Shown: positions 9,104 through 17,591 of the stretch, piece by piece
How the letters are laid out: the number at the start of each line of letters is the position of its first letter
How positions within the stretch are numbered: the stretch's first letter is position 1
Assembly: GCA_903896045.1 (NCBI GenBank)
Contig: CAITWD010000014.1
Coordinates: forward strand, 1 to 45,195
DNA from: an uncultured Actinomycetes bacterium
Lineage (GTDB): Bacteria; Actinomycetota; Thermoleophilia; Miltoncostaeales; Miltoncostaeaceae
DNA: 45,195 bases
Direction: 5' to 3'
Program-made: the position numbers and the translations under genes
Notes under the pieces: model-generated
Databases searched by the model: none
What the model saw: the letters and a program-made list of their open reading frames with translations, nothing else
What the model was told of the DNA's origin: nothing

Positions 9104-9133
9104 CTAAATACAAAATAACCTCAAAGTATCTAG
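9104..9133 (+). promoter_or_regulatory. Inverted repeat (candidate MarR operator) before the ABC importer
   Basis: CTAAATAC (9104-9111) and GTATCTAG (9126-9133) match as inverted repeats at 7 of 8 positions, with a 14-nt AT-rich spacer, giving 22 bp centre to centre (two turns). The right arm runs into the ribosome site AGGAG (9132-9136). A possible -35 TTGCAG lies at 9070-9075. Binding here would block transcription or initiation. Confidence 0.45.
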
Positions 9134-9141
9134 GAGTTTGA

Positions 9142-10005
9142 ATGTATACGCGCATTGCTGGCGCTGTTGTGGTGATCGGAGCCGCTCTTGCGGTTGCAGG
9201 ATGTGGTGCAAGCAATAGCTCGAGCGCGTCCGGCTCGACAACCTCCACCGATCTCTCGGCGTGCATTCCCACAAAACTGGCAACCCTGCACCAGGGCAAA
9301 CTGACCATTGGTACCGATTCGCCCGCCTACCCTCCGTACTTCGTCAACAACTCACCCAAGAACGGGCAGGGATTTGAAAGTGCGGTCGCCTATGCGGTCG
9401 CCCAAAAGCTGGGCTTCGCGCAGACCCAGGTCTCCTGGACGACAATTCCATTCGACTCCTCGTACGCGCCAGGCCCGAAACAGTTCGATTTCGACATCAA
9501 CGAGGTGTCGATCACTGCACCCCGTCAGAAGGCAGTCGACTTCTCCTCTGGGTACTACACCGCGCCACAGGCAGTCATCGTCAAAACCGGATCGAAGTAC
9601 GCGACGCTGACCTCGCTCGCCGAGCTCAAGAACGCCACACTTGGTGTTCAGATTGGAACGACCAGCCTTAACGCGGTACAAAAACTGATTAATCCCACCG
9701 CGCAGCCGAAGGTGTTCAATACCTCAAACGACGTGTTGAACGCACTCAAGGACGGCTTGGTTGACGGGATCGTTGTCGACCTTCCCACCGCCTTCTACAT
9801 CACCTCAGCGCAACTCCAGAACACAGTGATTGCAGGACAGTTTGCTGCGCCGGGTGGTGACTCCTGGGGTCTACTGCTCCAAAAGGCGTCCCCGCTCACC
9901 ACGTGCGTCAGCGCAGCCATCAACACATTGCGCACCAGTGGCGATCTCGCCAAGATCACCAACCAGTGGATGGGTGCAAGCGCAGGCGCACCGAAACTGA
10001 ACTAA
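9142..10005 (+). CDS. Amino-acid ABC importer, substrate-binding lipoprotein
   Basis: 287 residues. Signal peptide of about 19 residues ending in the lipobox AVAGC, so Cys20 would be lipidated and the protein anchored outside the membrane. A Ser/Thr-rich linker follows, then a family-3 solute-binding domain (SBP_bac_3): LTIGTDSPAYPPYFV, the GFESAVAYAVAQKLG helix, FDFDINEVSITAPRQKAVDFS and LGVQIGTTS are the standard blocks of polar amino-acid binders. The ligand cannot be fixed by eye. AGGAG at 9132-9136 precedes ATG 9142 by 5 nt. Permease and ATPase genes follow at once, forming a complete importer. Confidence 0.92.
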   Translation: MYTRIAGAVVVIGAALAVAGCGASNSSSASGSTTSTDLSACIPTKLATLHQGKLTIGTDSPAYPPYFVNNSPKNGQGFESAVAYAVAQKLGFAQTQVSWTTIPFDSSYAPGPKQFDFDINEVSITAPRQKAVDFSSGYYTAPQAVIVKTGSKYATLTSLAELKNATLGVQIGTTSLNAVQKLINPTAQPKVFNTSNDVLNALKDGLVDGIVVDLPTAFYITSAQLQNTVIAGQFAAPGGDSWGLLLQKASPLTTCVSAAINTLRTSGDLAKITNQWMGASAGAPKLN

Positions 10006-10008
10006 CGC

Positions 10009-10854
10009 GTGCACTCCCCCGTTGATCGACGTGCAGTACGGGCGGCGGCCGCCCGTACTGCAGCCCGACGCGGCGCCGTTATCGCGACCGTGTCCTCGAT
10101 CGTGGTCATCGGCGGACTGATTGCCGCACTCGTGTTGTCCCCAGGTTGGGACAACTTTCAAAGCCTCTTCTTGTCGTGGAGCAACTTCACCGCATCCTTC
10201 CCGAGCATTTTTCGCGCGTTTTGGATTGACATCAAGCTCTTTCTCATCGTGGAAGTTGCCGTGCTGATTGTGGGGTTGCTCGTTGCGGTGGTACGCACCA
10301 CAACATCCCCTGCGCTCTTTCCGCTCCGGCTCTTGGCGACCCTGTATGTCGACATCCTCCGCGGAATCCCCACCATCTTGATCGTCTACCTGCTGGGATT
10401 CGGAATGCCCGCGCTCTACATCAGCGGGCTCCCATCGGATTCGCTTTTTTGGGGTGGAGTGGGCCTGACGATGAGCTACAGCGCATACGTCGGGGAGGTC
10501 TATCGAGCGGGCATCTTGTCGGTGCACCCAAGCCAACGTGCTGCGGCGCGTTCCCTTGGCCTAAGCCCAGCTCAGTCGATGCGATTCGTCATCCTGCCGC
10601 AGGCGATCCGCCGTGTCTTGCCTGCGCTTTTGAACGACTTTATTTCCCTGCAAAAGGATGTGGCCCTGGTGTCGGTACTTGGGCCGCAAGAAGCGTTTCG
10701 CGTCGCGCAGATTTACAGCGCCCAAACCTTCAACTACACCCCCATTGTGGCCGCAGCCGTGCTCTACATCGCGGTGACTATTCCGATGGCACGCATGGTT
10801 GATCGGATCCAGCGACGCGAGCGTCTCTCGCAAGGCGCGGGAGGGATTGCATGA
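10009..10854 (+). CDS. Amino-acid ABC importer, permease (HisM/GlnP type)
   Basis: 281 residues from GTG 10009, three bases after the binding-protein stop. About five to six membrane segments are visible, the first at about 24-45. The EAA loop that docks the ATPase reads SLGLSPAQSMRFVILPQAIRRVLP (about 184-207), as in His/Gln/polar amino-acid transporters (HisM, GlnP). A Gly/Pro-rich DILRGIPTILIVYLLGFG block is also characteristic. Only one permease gene is present, so it is probably a homodimer. Its stop overlaps the ATPase start as ATGA. Confidence 0.92.
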   Translation: MHSPVDRRAVRAAAARTAARRGAVIATVSSIVVIGGLIAALVLSPGWDNFQSLFLSWSNFTASFPSIFRAFWIDIKLFLIVEVAVLIVGLLVAVVRTTTSPALFPLRLLATLYVDILRGIPTILIVYLLGFGMPALYISGLPSDSLFWGGVGLTMSYSAYVGEVYRAGILSVHPSQRAAARSLGLSPAQSMRFVILPQAIRRVLPALLNDFISLQKDVALVSVLGPQEAFRVAQIYSAQTFNYTPIVAAAVLYIAVTIPMARMVDRIQRRERLSQGAGGIA

Positions 10855-11597
10855 CACCACCCGTGATTGAGCTGCGCGGGGTCACCAAAAGCTTTGGCAC
10901 CCGTGAGGTGCTTCGGGGCATCGATCTCATCGTTCCCGAGCATCACGCCGTCGTGCTGATTGGATCCTCGGGGTCAGGCAAATCGACGCTGTTGCGCTGC
11001 ATCAATCTCCTCGAGGAGATTGATGATGGCGACATCTTTCTCGATGGAGAGGTCATCACCGATCCACGCGTGCACGCAGATTCCGCGCGCAAACGCATGG
11101 GCATGGTCTTTCAATCATTCAATCTTTTCCCGCATCGCAACGTCCTCCACAACATCACGCTCGCACCGACAAAGGCGCATCGCATGCCAAAATCAGATGC
11201 GGAAGCACACGCCAGAGAGCTGCTCGAGCGCTTTGGCCTCGCCGGACGGGAACATGATTATCCCGACCGATTGAGCGGTGGGCAGCAGCAGCGCGTCGCG
11301 ATCGTGCGGGCAATTGCAACACGCCCTCGGCTATTACTGCTCGATGAGATCACCAGCGCACTCGACCCAGAACTTGTGGGCGAAGTGCTTGACGTCGTCA
11401 CGGAGCTCAAGCACGACGGGATGACGATGGTGATCGCGACCCATGAGATGGAATTTGCCCGCAATGTCGCGGATCAAATCTGCTTTGTCCACGAAGGGCG
11501 CATCCACGAACACGGCACGTCGGAGCAGATTCTGAACCAGCCATCGACCCCCGAGGCGCAGCGTTTCCTGCGGCGCCTCACCGACAGAGCGACATAA
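10851..11597 (+). CDS. Amino-acid ABC importer, ATPase (GlnQ/HisP type)
   Basis: 248 residues with every ABC motif: Walker A GSSGSGKST (38-46), Q-loop in MVFQSFNLFPH, signature LSGGQQQRVAIVRAIA, Walker B LLLLDEITSALDPE and the switch His in IATHEME. The Ile in place of Pro in Walker B DEITSALD is a small deviation from DEPTSALD. It powers the importer formed with the two genes before it. The start codon overlaps the permease stop (ATGA). A bidirectional terminator follows immediately. Confidence 0.95.
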   Translation: MTPPVIELRGVTKSFGTREVLRGIDLIVPEHHAVVLIGSSGSGKSTLLRCINLLEEIDDGDIFLDGEVITDPRVHADSARKRMGMVFQSFNLFPHRNVLHNITLAPTKAHRMPKSDAEAHARELLERFGLAGREHDYPDRLSGGQQQRVAIVRAIATRPRLLLLDEITSALDPELVGEVLDVVTELKHDGMTMVIATHEMEFARNVADQICFVHEGRIHEHGTSEQILNQPSTPEAQRFLRRLTDRAT

Positions 11598-11621
11598 AAA
11601 AGGCGCCCAATGGGCGCCTTT
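11596..11621. terminator. Bidirectional terminator between ABC importer and gltA
   Basis: GGCGCCC-AAT-GGGCGCC (11602-11618) flanked by a run of six A on the left and TTT on the right, so it can work on both strands. It begins at the stop codon of the plus-strand ATPase gene and lies beyond the end of minus-strand gltA. Confidence 0.85.
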
Positions 11622-11630
11622 CATACGACC

Positions 11631-11663
11631 GGCCTCTCGGCGAGCCATGCTCGCCGAGAGGCC
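11631..11663 (-). terminator. 15-bp perfect hairpin at the gltA 3' end
   Basis: GGCCTCTCGGCGAGC and its exact complement surround a CAT triloop. It is 10 nt beyond the gltA stop, with no T-tract on the minus strand; the adjacent bidirectional terminator supplies one. It could also protect the 3' end from exonucleases. Confidence 0.65.
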
Positions 11664-11673
11664 GTGCACTGAC

Positions 11674-12972
11674 TTAGCGGCTTCCGATTGCGACGTAGTC
11701 GCGAGCGGCGGGACCGGTGTAGACCTGACGCGGACGGGAGATCTTTTGCTCCTTGTCCTGGATCATTTCGTTCCACTGGGCAACCCAACCCGGGGCGCGA
11801 CCGATGGCGAACATGACGGTGAACATCTCTGCCGGAATGCCGAGTGCCTCGTAAATCAGGCCAGAGTAGAAGTCCACGTTCGGGTAGAGCTTGCGCTTGA
11901 TGAAGTACTCATCGTTCAACGCGATCTTCTCAAGCTCAACCGCGATCGAGAGCAGCGGGTTCACGCCGGTCACGGCAAACACGTCATCGCAGGCCTTCTT
12001 GATGATCGTGGCGCGTGGGTCGTAGTTCTTATAGACCCGGTGACCAAAGCCCATCAGACGCTCGTTACCGGCCTTGACGCCCTCCATGAAGGCGGGAATG
12101 TTCTCGACCGTACCGATACGGCGAAGCATGCGAAGCACAGCCTCATTGGCGCCACCGTGGAGCGGGCCATAGAGGGCGGCGACACCGGCGGCAACGGATG
12201 AGTATGGGTCCACCTGTGAGGAACCGACGCTGCGCACCGCGCTGGTCGAACAGTTCTGTTCGTGGTCTGCGTGCAAAATGAAGAGGATGTCGAGTGCCTT
12301 GACCAGGCGAGGGTCGGCCTCGTACTTCTTGCCGATCTGGAACATCATCGCGAGGAAGTTCTCGGTGTAGGAAAGACCGTTGTCTGGGTAGACAAATGGC
12401 TGACCGAGGCTGTGACGGAATGCCCAGGCGCCGAGGGTTGGCATCTTTGCGATTAAACGGATGATCTGCATGTGACGAACTGCAGGATCCTCAATCTCGA
12501 CCGCGTTCGGGTAGTAGGTACCAAGCGCACCGATTGCCGAGAGGAGCATGCCCATTGGGTGAGCGTCGTACCGGAAGCCCTCCATGAACGTGCGTACGTT
12601 CTCGTGGACGAAGGTGTGATTCGTAATCTCATCCACCCAAGTACCGAGCTGCCCAGAATTTGGAAGCTCACCGTTCAGGAGGAGATACGCGACCTCAAGG
12701 AAGGTGCTCTTCTCTGCCAACTGCTCAATTGGGTACCCACGGTATTGCAGAACGCCAGCGTCACCGTCAAGGAACGTAATTGCGCTCCGACATGACGCGG
12801 TATTCATGTAGGCCGGATCGTAGGTCATCAAGCCAAAATCAGCATCATCGGTCTTGATCTGGCGCAGATCAGTCGCGCGGATCGTGCCGTCGCTGATCGG
12901 AACCTCATATGACTGACCGGTGCGGTTGTCAGTGATCGTCAGCGTTTCCGCGTTCGTCGGCTGCGTCGTCAT
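11674..12972 (-). CDS. gltA: Citrate synthase, type II
   Basis: 432 residues, the length of hexameric type II citrate synthases. It condenses oxaloacetate and acetyl-CoA. The signature GFGHRVYK is at 308-315 (catalytic His311), the oxaloacetate-binding His at 234/237 lies in FILHADHEQNCS, the substrate His at 272 in LHGGANE, and the catalytic Asp367 in PNVDFYSG. ATG 12972 is chosen because GAAGGGG lies 8 nt upstream; the frame stays open 41 codons further but that part is low-complexity and leader-like. It is monocistronic, transcribed away from the ABC-2 exporter, and its expression probably matters to the shunt genes nearby. Confidence 0.97.
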   Translation of the reverse strand: MTTQPTNAETLTITDNRTGQSYEVPISDGTIRATDLRQIKTDDADFGLMTYDPAYMNTASCRSAITFLDGDAGVLQYRGYPIEQLAEKSTFLEVAYLLLNGELPNSGQLGTWVDEITNHTFVHENVRTFMEGFRYDAHPMGMLLSAIGALGTYYPNAVEIEDPAVRHMQIIRLIAKMPTLGAWAFRHSLGQPFVYPDNGLSYTENFLAMMFQIGKKYEADPRLVKALDILFILHADHEQNCSTSAVRSVGSSQVDPYSSVAAGVAALYGPLHGGANEAVLRMLRRIGTVENIPAFMEGVKAGNERLMGFGHRVYKNYDPRATIIKKACDDVFAVTGVNPLLSIAVELEKIALNDEYFIKRKLYPNVDFYSGLIYEALGIPAEMFTVMFAIGRAPGWVAQWNEMIQDKEQKISRPRQVYTGPAARDYVAIGSR

Positions 12973-13240
12973 CCAGTTTTCCCCTTCAATGCGTTTGCGC
13001 AGGAGCGGTTCAGGCGTCCTAAAGAATCGGGCAGAAGTGTACCCGCGCGCGCACCCTTGCGGGGCACGAACGGGCAATTTTCCATGCGTCCACACCTGTC
13101 GCGAGGTGCACCATCAATGCAGATGCGGCAGATCTCGACGTCAAGCGCCCCTAGATTAGCGACTCAACCTCATTCGCAACACCCAAAACAGCGACCGATC
13201 CCCCGTGATGCGGGGCATCGCTTGAGTACGCTCCGGCGAC
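12973..13240. promoter_or_regulatory. Divergent promoter region of gltA and the ABC exporter
   Basis: A 268-bp gap between divergent genes. It contains a short hairpin CCCCG-TGATG-CGGGG (13201-13215) 25 nt before the exporter start. No clear -35/-10 pair stands out on either strand. It must hold both promoters but I cannot place them. Confidence 0.4.
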
Positions 13241-14149
13241 ATGAGCGATCTTGCAATCGACGCCCGCGGGCTGACAAAGAACTACAGGAGTGCCCGAGGC
13301 ATCACGGACGTCGATCTCGAGGTTCGCCGTGGCGAAAGCTATGGCTTTCTTGGTCCCAATGGCGCCGGGAAGACCACTTTCATCCGACTGTGTCTGGGAT
13401 TGCTTCACCCCCAAGCCGGCAGCGTTGCCATTTTCGGCCACAACGTTGCGACCGATCGGTCGCGAGCGCTCGCCGAAATCGGATATCTCCCAGGTGAACT
13501 GAGCCTCTATGGATCACTCTCGGGGACGGCGACCTTGGAGATGCTCAGCCGACTTCATCCGCGCTCACCCGTGCGTCGTGGTGAACTCCTTGACGTGCTT
13601 GGGCTCACGGCAGCAGACATACGGCGGCCGGTGCGACAGTACTCGCGCGGGATGAAACAAAAGCTCGGCCTTGTTGCAGCGCTCGAGCATGACCCGCCGC
13701 TCGCAATTTTGGATGAACCCACCGGTGGACTCGACCCCGTCGTACAACTGCAGCTCACCGACTGGCTGCGCGAGCGCGTCGACACGGGAATGACGATCTT
13801 TTTCTCAAGCCACATCCTCTCCGAGGTGGAATCCCTCTGTGACAGGGTGGCAATGATCCGGGACGGCGACTTACTCCTTGTCCGAGATGTCAACGACTTA
13901 AATCTCTCGTCGATGCGCATCGTGAAAATTCGCTTCAGCTCCCCAACCGACCCGTCCGCCTATACCTCAACGCAGATCAGTGACATCAGTGTGGATGGCA
14001 CGCTGCACGAATGCACCCTGCAGGGATCGCCTGCGCCACTGATTGCTGCACTCACGCACTGCGCAGTGGAAGAGCTCACGATGGTGCCATTAAGTCTTGA
14101 GGACGCATTCCGTGCGCTCTATGTCCCGAGCGGAGGCGAATCGGCATGA
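13241..14149 (+). CDS. ABC-2 exporter, ATP-binding subunit
   Basis: 302 residues. Walker A GPNGAGKTT (38-46), signature YSRGMKQKLG, Walker B LAILDEPTGGLDP and switch SSHILSEVE identify an ABC-2/DRA-type ATPase of the kind that powers drug, antibiotic or lipid exporters. The last 80 residues form a C-terminal regulatory extension ending LSLEDAFRALY, typical of this subfamily. The substrate is not evident. The downstream permease starts inside its stop codon (ATGA). No strong ribosome site is visible before ATG 13241. Confidence 0.9.
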   Translation: MSDLAIDARGLTKNYRSARGITDVDLEVRRGESYGFLGPNGAGKTTFIRLCLGLLHPQAGSVAIFGHNVATDRSRALAEIGYLPGELSLYGSLSGTATLEMLSRLHPRSPVRRGELLDVLGLTAADIRRPVRQYSRGMKQKLGLVAALEHDPPLAILDEPTGGLDPVVQLQLTDWLRERVDTGMTIFFSSHILSEVESLCDRVAMIRDGDLLLVRDVNDLNLSSMRIVKIRFSSPTDPSAYTSTQISDISVDGTLHECTLQGSPAPLIAALTHCAVEELTMVPLSLEDAFRALYVPSGGESA

Positions 14150-14943
14150 GCGTCATGCTCCAATTATCACTCGTTCGTTCGCGGGCGCGGATTCTCACGA
14201 TGGCGCTGGGCTTTGGCCTCTTTGAGTACATCGTGGGATTGTCGTATGCCTCGATCAACCACAATGCAATCCGAAGCCTTGTGGCATCTCTCCCCCCTGC
14301 CCTGCGCGTACTTGCCGGACAGGCAAATGTCGCAAGCCCGACCGGCTACCTCGGATCGGGGTACCTCCACCCTGTTGCCCTCACGATTCAAGGCGCACTT
14401 GTGATCTCAATGGCTTCCGCGGTTGCACGCGACCGCGAGTCTGGCGCCGCAGAATTGATCCTGAGTCGCCCGATCGCACCGTGGAGATGGCTTACCGGGC
14501 AAGCCGCTGCGGTGTGCATTGCGCTCTGCATTGTGACCGCAGGCGGATTGATTGGTGGATTGATCGCGGTTGCTCAGGTGCATGATCTTGGGTCTGTGCA
14601 CCCTGCGTCGCTGATGCTTGCGAGCCTTGCGGGCGGCTTGATGTTTCTGGCCGTTGCGGGGGTCACCCTGCTGATTTCGATCATCGCCACAAGCGGCGCG
14701 CGCGCAGTGGGATGGGCAGCTGGATTTGTGGTGATTTCCTATGCAGTGAATTACTTGGCAAGCATCTGGACGATCGCGAAACCTCTCGGTGCGATATCGA
14801 TTTTCCATCACTATGACCCAGGGGTGATTACGACACGTGGCCACCTCTCGGCCGTCGATGTTGCAGCGCTCGTCGGGCTGACCTGCGTCAGCGTTGCCGC
14901 ATCGATCGTGTGCGTGCAACGCCGAGAACTCGCCTCCACATAG
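14146..14943 (+). CDS. ABC-2 exporter, permease subunit
   Basis: 265 residues with about six hydrophobic segments (near 18-36, 83-100, 125-148, 158-182, 190-208 and 240-258). The loop ESGAAELILSRPIAPWRWL after the second segment is the typical ABC-2 permease feature (compare SGTLELLLSTPVSR in related exporters). It pairs with the ATPase gene it overlaps. The product is half-size for a transporter channel, so a homodimer is expected. Substrate unknown. Confidence 0.88.
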   Translation: MSVMLQLSLVRSRARILTMALGFGLFEYIVGLSYASINHNAIRSLVASLPPALRVLAGQANVASPTGYLGSGYLHPVALTIQGALVISMASAVARDRESGAAELILSRPIAPWRWLTGQAAAVCIALCIVTAGGLIGGLIAVAQVHDLGSVHPASLMLASLAGGLMFLAVAGVTLLISIIATSGARAVGWAAGFVVISYAVNYLASIWTIAKPLGAISIFHHYDPGVITTRGHLSAVDVAALVGLTCVSVAASIVCVQRRELAST

Positions 14944-15030
14944 GGGAAATCGGCTCTTCGGGGCGAACACTGGTACGATCCTTCGTGGATCTGCCTACGG
15001 GCGGACCACTTGGCACTCGCCGCATGACCT

Positions 15031-15064
15031 GTCCGATAACGATACGACTACGCGTCTATCGGAC
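15031..15064 (+). promoter_or_regulatory. Inverted repeat in the leader of the NYN gene
   Basis: GTCCGATA (15031-15038) and TATCGGAC (15057-15064) are perfect inverted repeats around an 18-nt spacer. A possible promoter TTGGCA (15010-15015), 18 nt, GATAAC (15034-15039) would place the left arm over the -10, fitting an operator; the arms could equally form an RNA hairpin just before the ribosome site GGAGGA (15082-15087). Confidence 0.45.
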
Positions 15065-15090
15065 CTCGACAATTCAATAACGGAGGACCC

Positions 15091-16839
15091 GTGGCCGAGC
15101 ACGAAAGCTCGTTGGCCGTGCTGGTCGATTTCGAAAACATGGCCCGCCCGGGGGTAAAGGGGCGGGGGGATTTCGATATCCACCTAGTACTCAACCGCTT
15201 GTCAGATAAGGGGCGCGTGCTCGTCAAACGCGCCTACGCCGACTGGAGTCGCTACCGCGATGCCCGTCATGAACTGCAAAACGCCGGTCTTGAGCTGATC
15301 GAAATGCCGTCAGCTCGCGAGGGCGCAAAGAACCGTGCCGACATTAAGATGGCAGTTGACGCGATGGAGCTCGCATTCTCCCGTGAGCACCTCGATACGT
15401 TTGTCATCGTCTCGGGCGACAGCGACTTCACTCCCCTTGTCGGGAAGCTGCGCGAGCTCAATAAGCGCGTCACTGGAATGGGCAATCGCGAGTCCGCGAG
15501 TGAGCTGTTGATTGCCAACTGCGATGAGTTCATATTCTATGACTCGCTTGCAGCAGCCGCGCGGTCAGGTGCCCGTGGCGGCACCGTCGACCCCACCGAC
15601 ATGTTGCGCCAAACGCTCACCGCGCTGCAGCGCGAAGGCACCGAATGGCCACTGGCAAGCGTCGTCAAGGACTCGATGCGCCGCAAGAACCCCGCATTCG
15701 ATGAGTCCGACATTGGTTACTCGACCTTCTCCAAGTTCCTGGAAGTCTCCGCTGAGAGCGGTTTGATTCGCCTGCAGTCGGACCCACGTTCGGGGACCTA
15801 CCGAGTTGAGTTGGCCAATTCATCGGCTGCGAGCCCTGCAAGCACCGCACGCATCGCAACCGACGCTCCGAGCGATCAAGACCAGCCACCTGCTCGCAGA
15901 CGCCGTCGGCGTCGTCGTGGCGAAGGAAACGATGCCCCAGCGGCAGACTCGAGCGACGACGTCTTTGAGTTCGTGATCGATACGACGACCGAGGTCAACC
16001 TCGCAGAGCTTCCGCCACTCGATCAGCCGATCTCCTACGAGGACATGATCCTGCTCGGACCCGAGTTGGGCGAGAGTGTTGTTGAGCTCGTCGAGGCAAC
16101 GAATGTCGATGAGATCGAGCAGGCAGCTGATGCCGACGCTGCCGCACCATCAACCCGTCGACGTCGTCGTCGTCGCGGCAGTGGCGCGGGTGCAGGCGAT
16201 GACGCCGACGCAACGACCCCAGTGGTTGAGGAGGCATCGAAGAACGCTTCGACACCGGCTCTGGAGACAATCGAGATCGCCCCGTCCGAGGGCGAGGGCG
16301 GAACGTCACGTCGACGTCGACGTCGTTCATCACCTGCCGAGCAGGCACCAATCGAAGTACCGGACGTAGCCATACCTGAACCAGAAGCGGTGATTGAAAT
16401 TGTCGTGACCGCAGATGGCGCAGTTGTGAACTCTGAGGATGATGCCCCATCGAGCGGATCGCGTCGGGTGCGTCGTGGCGCACGCAGCATCGACCGCACA
16501 GACGAGGCAACCACTGAAGCTGCACCTGCTGCACCCAAGCGTCGCACGCGTAAGGCTGCGCCAAAAGCCGAGGCGGCAACGGCTGAAGCTGAAATAGCTG
16601 AAACGGCGACCGAGGATGCACCTGTTGCGCCCAAGCGTCGTACGCGTAAAGCCGCACCAACGGCCGAGGATGCAACAACGCAAACGACGACCGAGGACGC
16701 TCCTGCTGCCCCGAAACGTCGTACTCGCAAGGCAGCGGCAACGGCCGAGGATGCAACAGCGCAAACGACGACCGAGGACGCACCTGCTGCGCCCAAGCGT
16801 CGTACGCGTAAAGCCGCACCAAAGGCCGAGGAGGCCTAA
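15091..16839 (+). CDS. NYN (PIN-like) nuclease-fold protein with LOTUS/OST-HTH and repetitive basic tail
   Basis: 582 residues from GTG 15091 with GGAGGA upstream. Residues 8-152 are a NYN/LabA-like PIN-fold domain: LVDFENM (Asp13), RADIKMAVD (Asp84, Asp90) and VSGDSDFTPLV (Asp110, Asp112) give the acidic metal site. Residues about 165-240 look like an OST-HTH/LOTUS winged helix, an RNA- or protein-binding module often fused to NYN. The remaining 340 residues are disordered: Arg tracts near 269-276 and at two later sites, long acidic stretches, and four copies of AP[AV]APKRRTRKAA near the end. By family it may be a ribonuclease or RNA-binding protein; the basic tail would add nucleic-acid affinity. 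It stands alone, ending at a strong convergent hairpin. Confidence 0.85.
   Translation: MAEHESSLAVLVDFENMARPGVKGRGDFDIHLVLNRLSDKGRVLVKRAYADWSRYRDARHELQNAGLELIEMPSAREGAKNRADIKMAVDAMELAFSREHLDTFVIVSGDSDFTPLVGKLRELNKRVTGMGNRESASELLIANCDEFIFYDSLAAAARSGARGGTVDPTDMLRQTLTALQREGTEWPLASVVKDSMRRKNPAFDESDIGYSTFSKFLEVSAESGLIRLQSDPRSGTYRVELANSSAASPASTARIATDAPSDQDQPPARRRRRRRRGEGNDAPAADSSDDVFEFVIDTTTEVNLAELPPLDQPISYEDMILLGPELGESVVELVEATNVDEIEQAADADAAAPSTRRRRRRRGSGAGAGDDADATTPVVEEASKNASTPALETIEIAPSEGEGGTSRRRRRRSSPAEQAPIEVPDVAIPEPEAVIEIVVTADGAVVNSEDDAPSSGSRRVRRGARSIDRTDEATTEAAPAAPKRRTRKAAPKAEAATAEAEIAETATEDAPVAPKRRTRKAAPTAEDATTQTTTEDAPAAPKRRTRKAAATAEDATAQTTTEDAPAAPKRRTRKAAPKAEEA
16534..16839 (+). repeat. 81-bp tandem repeats coding the basic tail
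   Basis: The codons for PKRRTRKAA start at 16534, 16630, 16711 and 16792. The last three are spaced exactly 81 bp (27 residues) and are nearly identical in DNA, including the linker that encodes AEDAT-QTTTEDAPAA. The first copy is 96 bp away and more diverged. This is a variable-number repeat candidate. Confidence 0.8.
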
Positions 16840-16851
16840 CACGAGTTATTG

Positions 16852-16890
16852 CCCCACATCGTGTGCAGCAACACTGCACACGATGTGGGG
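16852..16890. terminator. 17-bp perfect hairpin between convergent genes
   Basis: CCCCACATCGTGTGCAG and its exact complement surround the loop CAACA. It lies 12 nt after the NYN gene stop and 4 nt beyond the msrA stop, so it can serve both transcripts. There is no T-tract on either side. Confidence 0.75.
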
Positions 16891-16894
16891 TGTG

Positions 16895-17572
16895 TTACTC
16901 GCTGTCGGTATGCCCCTCTGAGGCGGTGATTCCCACCCCCACTGGACACGTCACCCCAGTCCCGCCCAGGCCGCAGTAGCCATTCGGGACCTTCGAGAGA
17001 TATTGCTGGTGATAGTGCTCGGCGTAGTAAAAGGGCCCTGCCGCAACAATCTCCGTGACGATCGTGCCCTTGCCAACCTCCGAGAGCGCGCCCTGATAGC
17101 GCGTCCGCGACGCTTCTGCGCGCTGCTGTTGATCCTCAGAGTACGTGTAAATCCCTGAGCGATATTGGGTACCGACGTCATTGCCTTGACGCATGAACTG
17201 TGTGGGATTGTGGTGCTCCCAGAAGGCAACAAGCAGTTGGTCATAGCTGACAACCGCCGGATTGAAGACCACCAGCACGACCTCGTTATGACCGGTGCGC
17301 CCTGAGCACACCTCTTCATAGGTCGGATTCGGGGTAAAGCCCCCGGCATACCCCACGGCAGTCGTAATGATGCCATCGAGTTGCCAGAACACCCGCTCTG
17401 CGCCCCAGAAGCAACCAAGGCCAAACATGGCCATTTCGCTGCCATCGGGAAACGGACCGATCAGCGGCGTCTCAAGAACATCATGGAAGGCCGGAACCGG
17501 CATGAGTTGGGTACGTCCAGGCAGCGCCTCATCGGGCTCTGGCAGTGCAGTCTTATCGCGAAATATTCCCAT
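16895..17572 (-). CDS. msrA: Peptide methionine sulfoxide reductase A
   Basis: 225 residues. It reduces the S-epimer of methionine sulfoxide in proteins. The catalytic GCFWGAE has its Cys at residue 54, preceded by about 45 residues of N-terminal extension. GYAGG, the HxxPTQ-like HNPTQ block and [12 protein letters not shown] are canonical. Cys200 and Cys209 in [15 protein letters not shown] are the resolving cysteines for thioredoxin recycling. MsrB is not fused. The gene lies 19 nt downstream of the JAMM-protease gene on the same strand. Confidence 0.95.
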   Translation of the reverse strand: MGIFRDKTALPEPDEALPGRTQLMPVPAFHDVLETPLIGPFPDGSEMAMFGLGCFWGAERVFWQLDGIITTAVGYAGGFTPNPTYEEVCSGRTGHNEVVLVVFNPAVVSYDQLLVAFWEHHNPTQFMRQGNDVGTQYRSGIYTYSEDQQQRAEASRTRYQGALSEVGKGTIVTEIVAAGPFYYAEHYHQQYLSKVPNGYCGLGGTGVTCPVGVGITASEGHTDSE

Positions 17573-17591
17573 GCTCCGACGTTAGCGGCCT

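Noticed and set aside
16630-16839. CRISPR-like array in the 81-bp repeats
   Set aside because: Repeats are in frame inside a gene, the spacers are nearly identical, and no cas gene is present.
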